5,738 nt of DNA from an uncultured Porphyromonadaceae bacterium. Its GTDB lineage: Bacteria; Bacteroidota; Bacteroidia; Bacteroidales; Muribaculaceae. This document shows positions 1 to 5,738 of the stretch, in pieces. The position numbers and the translations under genes were made by a program. The stretch spans positions 1 through 5,738 of the forward strand of contig CAJJQT010000132.1 of assembly GCA_905193995.1 (NCBI GenBank), in the 5' to 3' direction. Numbering within the stretch: the stretch's first letter is position 1; each line of letters begins with the position of its first letter. The notes below the pieces were generated by a model that worked only from the letters and a program-made list of their open reading frames with translations, did not search any database and was not told the origin of the DNA.

Positions 1-15
1 GATTCTACTCAGCAT
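1..15 (-). CDS. Possible start of the next gene downstream of lpxK (first five codons only)
   Basis: Reading the minus strand, an ATG at 15-13 opens a frame that begins M-L-S-R-I and runs off the left edge. It lies 45 bases past the lpxK stop codon, on the same strand, and an A-rich stretch precedes it, as is common at Bacteroidetes starts. In the Bacteroidales genomes I remember, lpxK is often followed by a purine nucleoside phosphorylase whose N-terminus begins M-L-x-x-I, so that is a reasonable guess. Five codons cannot establish the product or even that this is a gene. Confidence 0.3.
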
Positions 16-60
16 GGTAGTTTTACGTTTAGTTATATAATGTATAACGAATTTCCGTCG

Positions 61-1170
61 TTATGGTTGTGCACTCTTCTTCTGCGGCTCCGACGCTTTG
101 AGCAGCCGTTTCACTGCATCGGTGAACGGCACCGGTCCGTAGCCTGTGAATTCGACCTTGACAGGCAGATAGAACGTGTGGGCGCGCAGTTCGGGAGGGA
201 AGTAAGGATTGGCGGCCATGCGGACGGCATCTTTCTCTGTGGTTATCATCACTTTGTTCGCGCCTTTCATAGTGCGGAAGCGTTCGAGCAGCAATTCCAT
301 GTCGCGCCGCGAGTAATTATGGTGGTCGGCGAAGATATTCACCCTGACGCGCGGCAGGAAGCTCTTCAGATATCTGATGAAAGGACGCGGATTACCGATA
401 CCGGCTACTGCCAGGATCGAATCGGCCGATGTCATCCATTCGATGCATGGTACCGAGGTCACCTGATCGGGGAAAAGAGGCATAAAAGCCTGATAGGCAT
501 ACCGCGAGAAGAAAAGCTGCTGATACGGGAACAGTTTGAGGTCGCGCATGAACACGCGGTAATCTATATCCTTCATCGTCTCGGGGCATTTCGACACCAC
601 AACCATATCGGCGCGGTCGACACCCCTGATAGACTCACGCAGGCGCCCGTACGGCAACAGCTTGTCGCGGAAGACCGGATGGTTGCACTCCGTTACAAGT
701 ATTGATACGGTCGGATTCACGTATCGGTGCTGGAATGCGTCGTCGAGAATCACCAGGTTGACGTCCGGCACCAGGCGAAGGACCTCGCGGATAGCCTTTA
801 CGCGGTCTTCGCCCACAGCCACTGTCACCCTGCCGTCGAACTTGCGGTAGATCTGATACGATTCGTCGCCGATATCCGACGGCTTCGAATACGGCGTGGC
901 AAGCACGAAACCCTTTGTAGCCCGCTTATAGCCGCGCGACACCACTGCGATGTTATAGTTCAGTCGGAGCGCCTCGACGAGATATTCCGTGTGGGGTGTC
1001 TTGCCCGTGCCGCCTACAGCCAGATTGCCAACGACTATCACCGGCACATCGAACCCATACTGGGGCAGGATATGGAAGTCAAAGAGTCTGTTGCGCACAT
1101 AGGTGACTGCGCCGTAAATCTTCGAGCACGGCAGCAGCACACATTTGGCAAACAACGAACCCGCAGTCAT
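61..1170 (-). CDS. lpxK: LpxK, tetraacyldisaccharide 4'-kinase (lipid A biosynthesis)
   Basis: This inner-membrane P-loop kinase transfers the ATP gamma-phosphate to the 4' position of the tetraacyldisaccharide 1-phosphate, giving lipid IVA, late in the Raetz pathway. The 369-residue protein has the usual family length. The N-terminus carries the family pattern LLPCSKIYG (12-20) followed by RNRLFD (26-31). The Walker A loop is GNLAVGGTGKTP (48-59). SRGYKR (78-83), GDES (101-104, probably holding the catalytic Asp of the GDE motif), ILDDAFQHR (141-149), LLPYGRLRE (171-179), AGIGNP (256-261), FADHHNY (280-286) and TTEKDAVR (310-317) are all LpxK signatures, and none appears to be missing. The C-terminal ten residues are a variable polar tail. 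The ATG at 1170 is 6 bases after the sppA stop, so the two genes are almost certainly cotranscribed and may be translationally coupled. The spacer reads GAGGGG directly against the ATG, which is too close for a standard ribosome binding site. Confidence 0.97.
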   Translation of the reverse strand: MTAGSLFAKCVLLPCSKIYGAVTYVRNRLFDFHILPQYGFDVPVIVVGNLAVGGTGKTPHTEYLVEALRLNYNIAVVSRGYKRATKGFVLATPYSKPSDIGDESYQIYRKFDGRVTVAVGEDRVKAIREVLRLVPDVNLVILDDAFQHRYVNPTVSILVTECNHPVFRDKLLPYGRLRESIRGVDRADMVVVSKCPETMKDIDYRVFMRDLKLFPYQQLFFSRYAYQAFMPLFPDQVTSVPCIEWMTSADSILAVAGIGNPRPFIRYLKSFLPRVRVNIFADHHNYSRRDMELLLERFRTMKGANKVMITTEKDAVRMAANPYFPPELRAHTFYLPVKVEFTGYGPVPFTDAVKRLLKASEPQKKSAQP

Positions 1171-1176
1171 CCCCTC

Positions 1177-2931
1177 TTATTTAATCTCGACAGGCGTCAT
1201 CCGGGCCTGGATCGGATTCATTCTTGAAAGATACTGTACAAACCGCATCATGCGCAGGGCCGATCCGTCCATCGACATACCGCCGTACGACACCGAACCG
1301 CGGGCCTCGCGCAGCAATTCCATCATGAAGTCGTCGCCGATCTCGGGATAATACACTACCTTGTCGACGCCTACACCAGATTTGGAGGCAGCGTCGGCAA
1401 CAGCTTTGCGCAGCCCTGCAAGCTCGTCAACAAGACCGATCTCAAGCGCCTTGCCGCCGACCCAAACACGGCCTTCGGCTATCTGCTTGACAGAGTCCTG
1501 CGATATGCCGCGGCCTTCGGCCACGCGTCGCGTGAATGTCTCGTAAATGTCGTTGACGCCCGACTGAAGCGCTGCAAGCTGCTGCTCCGACATATCGCCG
1601 TAGATATTCAGCGGCATGGCGTTGGGATTCGATTCCACAGTCGAGAAAGTCAGGCCCAGATGGCCTGTGAGCAGTCCTTTCATGTCAGGTACTATGCCGA
1701 AGACACCGATCGAACCGGTCAGCGTGGTGCGGTCCGCATATATGCGGTCTGCACCGCATGAGATATAGTAACCGCCCGAAGCAGCCACATCACCCATCGA
1801 CACATAAAAGGGTTTGCCGGTGGATTTGAAGTATTCGAGCGCCTCCCAGATCTGCTCCGAGGCAAAGGCACTGCCGCCGCCCGAATTCACGCGAAGCACC
1901 AGTCCCTTGACGTGCTCGTCGTCGGCCAGTCGTATTATTTCCGGCGTCATGACGTCGCCTGCGATGCCGCCCTCGCCTGTATCGACAATGTCACCCACAG
2001 CGAAAAGCACGGCCAGGTGATCCTTCTCTGGATCAGCGGTCTTACGGGTACTGAGATAGTCGGCTGCGGTGATGAGCGGCAGCTCCTCGTCGCGGTCGAT
2101 ACCAATTTTCTCGCGCAACACATTCTCGGCCTTACGGCGGTAGTCAAGTGCCGTGACGGCACCGGCCTCGAGAGCGCGTCCCGCGGGCCAGCAGCTGATT
2201 ATAGAGTCGGCCCAGGCGGTGACATCGGACAGTTTCAGGCCGCGGTTGGCCGCGATGTCAGCCGACATCACCGACCATAGCGTGTCGACCATGGCCTGCG
2301 TCTGCAGACGCGAAGCCGGGCTCATTTCGGTCGCGAAGAACGGCTCCACGGCGCTCTTGTACGTTCCTACCCGAACTATGTGCATCTTTATGCCCAGCTT
2401 GTCGAGCAGGCCGGTAAAGAAAATATTCATCGAGGCCACACCGTGCACGTCGACAGAGCCCACCGGGTTGAGATATACGTCATCGGCAGCCGAAGCTATC
2501 TGATAGGCCGGCTGCACGTAGTAGTCGCCGTAGGCTACGACCCATTTGCCCGACTTCTTGAAGGCACGCACCGCCTCGAGAAGTTCCTCGCGCGAGCCGC
2601 TGCCGAGCTCGGGCAGGCCGCCGTCGATATAAAGACCGCTGATATGCCCGTCGTTGGCCGCCAGCGCTATTGCGTCGAGCATGTCTACAAACGAGTCGCC
2701 GCCCGTATCTGCGTCGCTGAGAAGCTGCAGCAGATCGCCCGGCTGATGGCGTTCGGCTATGTCGCCGTCGAGCTTGATGTAGAGTATCGATTTGTCGGTC
2801 AGCTTCACCTCGGGCATGTGCGAGGCTACGGCCGACGATATCAGGCATACGATGACCACGACAGCGATCAGGGCCGAGATCCACAGACCTGCTACCGTGC
2901 CGAGCATCGAAATAAGAAATTTTTTCAGCAT
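1177..2931 (-). CDS. sppA: SppA, signal peptide peptidase, 67-kDa type (family S49)
   Basis: This membrane-anchored serine protease degrades signal peptides left after cleavage of exported proteins, acting at the periplasmic face of the inner membrane. The chosen start gives 584 residues, the size of the long, duplicated SppA form. A hydrophobic segment (about 7-36) follows MLKKF and should be the N-terminal anchor. The first S49 domain contains GTYKSAVEPF with Lys192. The second contains MGDVAASGGYY with Ser385. These correspond to the Ser/Lys dyad (Lys209/Ser409) of E. coli SppA, so the enzyme looks active. LRVNSGGG (346-353), LTGSIGVFG (404-412) and the GRVW..KALEIGLVDELAG region (488-506) are further family landmarks. 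An in-frame ATG 12 codons upstream (2967) was rejected because the -7 promoter box lies between it and the anchor, and those extra residues do not look like an SppA N-terminus. Expected to be first gene of an operon with lpxK. Confidence 0.95.
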   Translation of the reverse strand: MLKKFLISMLGTVAGLWISALIAVVVIVCLISSAVASHMPEVKLTDKSILYIKLDGDIAERHQPGDLLQLLSDADTGGDSFVDMLDAIALAANDGHISGLYIDGGLPELGSGSREELLEAVRAFKKSGKWVVAYGDYYVQPAYQIASAADDVYLNPVGSVDVHGVASMNIFFTGLLDKLGIKMHIVRVGTYKSAVEPFFATEMSPASRLQTQAMVDTLWSVMSADIAANRGLKLSDVTAWADSIISCWPAGRALEAGAVTALDYRRKAENVLREKIGIDRDEELPLITAADYLSTRKTADPEKDHLAVLFAVGDIVDTGEGGIAGDVMTPEIIRLADDEHVKGLVLRVNSGGGSAFASEQIWEALEYFKSTGKPFYVSMGDVAASGGYYISCGADRIYADRTTLTGSIGVFGIVPDMKGLLTGHLGLTFSTVESNPNAMPLNIYGDMSEQQLAALQSGVNDIYETFTRRVAEGRGISQDSVKQIAEGRVWVGGKALEIGLVDELAGLRKAVADAASKSGVGVDKVVYYPEIGDDFMMELLREARGSVSYGGMSMDGSALRMMRFVQYLSRMNPIQARMTPVEIK

Positions 2932-2955
2932 ATTGTCTCTTAAGTATATTCCGTG

Positions 2956-2989
2956 CAAAGGTAGCACATTTAACTTAATTAATCAACAA
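2956..2989 (-). promoter_or_regulatory. Predicted Bacteroidetes-type promoter of sppA-lpxK
   Basis: On the minus strand TACCTTTG (2963-2956) matches the Bacteroidetes -7 consensus TAnnTTTG. Two TTG trinucleotides at 2989-2987 and 2986-2984 sit 23 and 20 bases upstream, within the range for the -33 TTTG/TTG element. Transcription would start near 2950, giving a leader of about 20 bases before the ATG at 2931. The match is by consensus only, and the -33 element is partial. Confidence 0.6.
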
Positions 2990-3085
2990 TTATTTCACAT
3001 TACCTATATTTCGCGTCCGGAAGCGGCGATGCTAAAGCAACGAGTGAAAGTGCGCCTAAATGTCCACGCGACTCGATAGAACCGG

Positions 3086-4912
3086 TTATTTCCTGCCAAT
3101 GCGGAAGATGGTGCCTTCGATCAGGGATACGTAGATGTCGCCCGTGGTCGGATCGACGTCGATGCCGTTGACCTCGCTTACACCCAGGGACAGGCTCCAC
3201 AGAACCTTCTGTGCCAGGGGATCGACCGCGGTGACGATGCCGCGGCGCGAGCCGGCGTACACCACTCCGTCCTGCTCCACTACGACACAGGGTGCGTGCT
3301 CGTAGCCGAGACCCATATCGACGGTCCAGAGCTCCTTGAACTCAGGCGCGGTGGCGTCGACTGCCACGAGCTCGCCGTCCATGGTCTTGGCATAGACGCG
3401 GCTGTTGTCGGCGCTGCTACCGAGGGCTTCGCGGTACTTGTGGCTGTTGTCGCGCCACAGCTGCCGTCCGGTTGCGCGGTCGATGGCGGTCATATAGCGG
3501 TCCGGGGCGACAACGTAGACACGCTCGTCAGTAATGACGGGCACGACGTTGCCGGGGCCGAGCATATTTGCCTTCTTGCCGTTGTTCCACACCCAGCGCA
3601 GCTTGCCGTTGCGCAGGTCGAGGCAGCGCAGATTGGTGTCCCAGGCACCGAAGATGAGGTCGTTGCCCTCGACTGCCGGAGCAGCCTGGCAGTAGTTGAA
3701 GATCGAGTCATAGCTCCAGCGCAGCTTGCCCGAAGCCGGATCGCGCATTTCGATGCGCTTGTATCCGCCCTGCACCCAGCCGCGGGGTGTCAGCAGGCCG
3801 TCGGCCACATAGGGACCTTCAGCCGAAGCATAAGTTTTGTAAGGCTTGCCTGTGGCTGCGTCGACTATAGTCAGACCTGTGGCCGTCGGTATGGCCAGGC
3901 GACCCTTGGCCAGCGTGACGGGGCGCGAGAACAGCGATGCGCCGGTCGGCACGGTCCATTTCAGCTTGTGGTCGCGCTTACCCACGGCCTTGGCCTGTCC
4001 GAGCGAGTTGCCGAAATACACGTTATCGGCGTCGATGGCGAGGCGGGTGAAGACTGAGGCGCTGTCCGCCCATACCTGTTCTACCTCAAAACCCTCGGGC
4101 GACGCCCACTCGCGGGCCACTGTCTCGAGAGGCTTATGGACGGTATTGACAGCCAGGGCGTACTGCGGCCGGCGCGGCTGACCGACCTGTTTGTTGTAGA
4201 CATTCACCCAGTCCGGGGTGACTTCGACGACGGCGTAGCCGTAGTCGCCGTTCTTCATGTCGAGCGCACGCACCATGCCGCCGGGTATGTCGCCGCCCTG
4301 GTAGGTGCGCCAGCGATGGTAGTGGCCGTTGAGATGGGCTACCACAGGGTAGTCCGACAGCAGGTTCACGTATTCGGTATAGTTGTCGAGATCGTCGAGC
4401 AGCGGATAGTGGTTGAGCGACAGAACGCGCTTGCCGGGCGTCACACGCTCATCGAGAGTCTTGCGCAACCAGTGCAGGTCCTCCTGCTTGATATGGCCGT
4501 CGCCCATCTTCATATACGGTCCGCACGAGATGCCCACGATCACGAGCGAGTCGACTTCGGTGACGAAGCGGTCGTTGCCCCACAGGTCGAAAAATGTCTT
4601 AGTGGCGCTCTGGCTCCACGTCAGCTCATGATTGCCGGGCACGACAAACAGCGGATGGCTGATCGAGTCGAGGATACTTTTCACATTGGCCAGCTCCGTA
4701 TCCGATCCCTCGTTGGTCAGGTCGCCCAGCATTACTACGAGGTCGTAGTCGCCGGCATTGATCTCGCGGACAGCCTCGCGCAACTGTGGTTCGGAGGCGT
4801 TGCCCGGTGTGATATGTATATCGCTCAGTATGGCCATTTTCTGCGCGCCTGCGCTCAGTGTCGCGGCCAGCATCGCACCGGCCAGCATGCACTTCCCAAT
4901 AATTGTGTTCAT
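3086..4912 (-). CDS. Secreted calcineurin-like metallophosphoesterase fused to a PQQ-like beta-propeller
   Basis: A 608-residue two-domain protein predicted to act in the periplasm. Residues 1-24 are a signal peptide (hydrophobic core about 9-20, AGA before the likely signal peptidase I cut). There is no lipobox cysteine, so it is not expected to be a lipoprotein. Residues 25-240 form a metallophosphoesterase domain with the full dimetal set: SDIH (Asp31, His33), GDLTN (Asp64), GNHE (Asn94, His95), NHYP (His168) and GHYH (His197, His199). After a linker, residues 290-608 hold about seven repeats spaced 39-46 residues apart. The turns look like DAATGK (350), DPASGKLRW (391), DLRNGKLRW (432), DRATGRQLW (478) and DPLAQKVLW (564), as in the PQQ-like/BamB-type propeller superfamily. 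The enzyme half is probably catalytic, while the propeller likely binds a ligand or partner. The substrate (phosphomonoester, phosphodiester or nucleotide) cannot be read from the sequence. It is probably monocistronic, since sppA has its own promoter downstream and the other neighbour is divergent. Confidence 0.92.
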   Translation of the reverse strand: MNTIIGKCMLAGAMLAATLSAGAQKMAILSDIHITPGNASEPQLREAVREINAGDYDLVVMLGDLTNEGSDTELANVKSILDSISHPLFVVPGNHELTWSQSATKTFFDLWGNDRFVTEVDSLVIVGISCGPYMKMGDGHIKQEDLHWLRKTLDERVTPGKRVLSLNHYPLLDDLDNYTEYVNLLSDYPVVAHLNGHYHRWRTYQGGDIPGGMVRALDMKNGDYGYAVVEVTPDWVNVYNKQVGQPRRPQYALAVNTVHKPLETVAREWASPEGFEVEQVWADSASVFTRLAIDADNVYFGNSLGQAKAVGKRDHKLKWTVPTGASLFSRPVTLAKGRLAIPTATGLTIVDAATGKPYKTYASAEGPYVADGLLTPRGWVQGGYKRIEMRDPASGKLRWSYDSIFNYCQAAPAVEGNDLIFGAWDTNLRCLDLRNGKLRWVWNNGKKANMLGPGNVVPVITDERVYVVAPDRYMTAIDRATGRQLWRDNSHKYREALGSSADNSRVYAKTMDGELVAVDATAPEFKELWTVDMGLGYEHAPCVVVEQDGVVYAGSRRGIVTAVDPLAQKVLWSLSLGVSEVNGIDVDPTTGDIYVSLIEGTIFRIGRK

Positions 4913-4949
4913 TCCGTATTTGTTTAGGTCATTGTTTACTGTTATCGTG

Positions 4950-4957
4950 CAAAGTTA
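4950..4957 (-). promoter_or_regulatory. Predicted -7 box of the metallophosphoesterase gene
   Basis: The minus strand reads TAACTTTG here, a full match to TAnnTTTG. Transcription would start near 4945, leaving a leader of about 33 bases to the ATG at 4912. No clear TTTG -33 element lies at the expected distance (roughly 4975-4985 reads as A-rich on the minus strand), so the promoter may be weaker or helped by an activator. This last point is inference. Confidence 0.55.
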
Positions 4958-4962
4958 CAAAT

Positions 4963-4997
4963 TTTGAGCGGATTTCTCCGATTTTTTTGTAACTTTG
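4963..4997 (+). promoter_or_regulatory. Predicted promoter of the acyl-CoA ligase gene
   Basis: TAACTTTG at 4990-4997 matches the Bacteroidetes -7 box, and TTTG at 4963-4966 lies 23 bases upstream as a possible -33 element, at the long end of the accepted spacing. A start near 5002 would give a leader of about 25 bases before the first ATG. The -33 element falls between the two -7 boxes, so the two opposing promoters overlap and RNA polymerase may not be able to occupy both at once. Confidence 0.6.
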
Positions 4998-5026
4998 CGC
5001 TGACAGCATATCGCTAAACCTTTTTA

Positions 5027-5738
5027 ATGATGGAAAACCGCGAATCCATAATAACTCTGATTCAGAGTTCTATACAGAAAAACTGGGAATACCCCGCTCT
5101 CTCAGACCTTCACGGCGCCAGCTACCAGTACCGCGATGTCGCGCGAAAGATAGCCAAGCTGCACCTCCTTTTCGAGCATGCCGGTCTAAAGCCGGGCGAC
5201 AAGATCGCTCTGTGCGGCCGCAACTGCGCTCAGTGGGCAATGGCATTCCTGGCTTCATTTACCTACGGAACTGTTTCGGTGCCGATTCTCCACGAATTCA
5301 AGCCCGACAACATCCACAACCTCGTCACACACTCCGACGCAAAGCTCCTCTTTGTCGACACTTCGATATGGGAGAATCTCGAGCCCGACGCAATGCCGGC
5401 TCTCAAAGGCGCCCTCAACATAGCCGACTACTCCGTGATACTCTCGCGCTCAAAGCGCCTGACCGAAGCCCGCAACAATCTCAACCGCCTCTTCGGCGAG
5501 CGCTATCCCGAGCGGTTCGTACCGTCGGATGCCGTCTATCGCCAGCCTGCCGATGACAATGACATGGCCATCATCAACTACACCTCGGGATCGACGGGTT
5601 TCTCGAAAGGCGTAGTGCTGTCGTACCACAATCTGTGGTCGAACGTACGGTTCGCGCTCGACAACATTCCCTATATTAAGCCCGGCGACGGCGCCATCTG
5701 CATGCTGCCGCTGGCCCATATGTTCGGCCTGACCATCG
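5027..5738 (+). CDS. AMP-forming acyl-CoA synthetase (long-chain fatty acid-CoA ligase type), N-terminal part
   Basis: The frame is open from 5027 to the right edge with no stop, giving 237 codons of a protein that is usually about 550 residues. It belongs to the ANL (AMP-binding) superfamily, which activates a carboxylic acid with ATP and then transfers the acyl-adenylate to CoA. Counting from the ATG at 5030, LKPGDKIALCGRN (53-65) and FTYGTVSVPI (77-86) are typical N-domain strands. The phosphate-binding A3 loop is NYTSGSTGFSKGV (183-195), and LPLAHMFG (226-233) matches the A4 motif. In the A3 loop a Ser replaces the usual Pro before Lys-Gly; I believe this is seen in Bacteroidetes relatives and does not suggest inactivity. 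Two tandem ATGs (5027 and 5030) are both possible starts, and no Shine-Dalgarno separates them. Acyl chain preference cannot be judged because the substrate pocket and C-terminal domain are outside the window. A long-chain fatty acid is the best guess from overall resemblance. Confidence 0.9.
   Translation, partial: MMENRESIITLIQSSIQKNWEYPALSDLHGASYQYRDVARKIAKLHLLFEHAGLKPGDKIALCGRNCAQWAMAFLASFTYGTVSVPILHEFKPDNIHNLVTHSDAKLLFVDTSIWENLEPDAMPALKGALNIADYSVILSRSKRLTEARNNLNRLFGERYPERFVPSDAVYRQPADDNDMAIINYTSGSTGFSKGVVLSYHNLWSNVRFALDNIPYIKPGDGAICMLPLAHMFGLTI

Larger units (their letters stand above)
4949..4998. repeat. 13-bp perfect inverted repeat spanning the divergent promoters
   Basis: GCAAAGTTACAAA at 4949-4961 is the exact reverse complement of TTTGTAACTTTGC at 4986-4998, with 24 bases between. 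Allowing one mismatch, the arms extend to 15 bases (4947-4961 and 4986-5000). Each arm contains one complete outward-reading TAACTTTG box, so the symmetry follows mainly from two identical promoter cores placed back to back, but the match runs beyond the 8-base core by several bases on both sides. Confidence 0.85.

Noticed and set aside
32..48. Small inverted repeat GTTATA-taatg-TATAAC after lpxK
   Set aside because: A six-pair, almost all A/T stem with no T-run is too weak to call a terminator and is plausible by chance in an AT-rich spacer.
182..195. Unusual loop in the acyl-CoA ligase as a sign of inactivation (these are not bases but residues 182-195; DNA about 5573-5614)
   Set aside because: The glycine-rich loop and its Lys are intact. 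Only the Pro before Lys-Gly is changed to Ser, which the ANL superfamily tolerates.
3011..3071. Possible hairpin terminator after the phosphoesterase gene (TCGCGT at 3011-3016 pairing with ACGCGA at 3066-3071)
   Set aside because: Only 6 base pairs across 49 bases, with no T-tract following on the minus strand. No better stem was found in the 2968-3085 gap.
3296..4057. Long open frame (253 codons) on the plus strand opposite the phosphoesterase gene; similar ones at 40-705, 1912-2280 and 4136-4927
   Set aside because: All lie antisense to genes with clear family motifs, show no recognisable domain, and are of a kind expected from GC-rich codon use on the opposite strand.
3086..4912. LpxH-type UDP-2,3-diacylglucosamine hydrolase, suggested by the metallophosphoesterase fold and nearby lpxK
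   Set aside because: LpxH is a short cytoplasmic or peripheral membrane enzyme. This protein has a signal peptide and a C-terminal propeller, and sits under a separate promoter.
3086..4912. BamB, the outer-membrane assembly lipoprotein, suggested by the PQQ-like repeats
   Set aside because: There is no lipobox, about seven rather than eight repeats, and an N-terminal enzyme domain that BamB lacks.

Overview
The window looks like ordinary chromosomal DNA from a Bacteroidetes bacterium, most likely of the order Bacteroidales. Three things point there. The promoter-like sequences match the Bacteroidetes -7 consensus TAnnTTTG. Clear Shine-Dalgarno sites are scarce. The set of proteins (67-kDa-type SppA next to LpxK, a secreted metallophosphoesterase/beta-propeller fusion, and an AMP-forming acyl-CoA ligase) is familiar from gut Bacteroidales. 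Coding DNA is GC-rich and the intergenic gaps are AT-rich. A Muribaculaceae-like member would fit, but the family cannot be fixed from this sequence alone.

Layout, left to right. Positions 61-2931 (minus strand) hold a tight pair transcribed right to left: sppA, then lpxK, with only 6 bases between them. They appear to be driven by a promoter just upstream of sppA. The transcript probably continues leftward past lpxK into a gene of which at most the first five codons are visible. Positions 2968-3085 form a short AT-rich gap with no gene and no convincing terminator. Positions 3086-4912 (minus) encode a large secreted protein, a calcineurin-like phosphoesterase followed by a seven-repeat PQQ-like beta-propeller. 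Positions 4913-5026 are a divergent promoter region with two back-to-back Bacteroidetes -7 boxes lying in a perfect 13-bp inverted repeat. From 5027 to the right edge (plus strand) runs the N-terminal part of an AMP-binding acyl-CoA synthetase, cut off by the window.

How the genes relate. LpxK finishes the phosphorylated lipid A precursor at the inner membrane. SppA degrades cleaved signal peptides in the same membrane. The phosphoesterase is predicted to be periplasmic, and the acyl-CoA ligase activates fatty acids. A loose envelope and lipid theme is therefore visible, but only sppA-lpxK is clearly one transcription unit. I see no mobile element, CRISPR array, tRNA, rRNA or defence system, and nothing that I would call a new biological system. 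The least understood item is the phosphoesterase/propeller fusion and its symmetrical divergent promoter.
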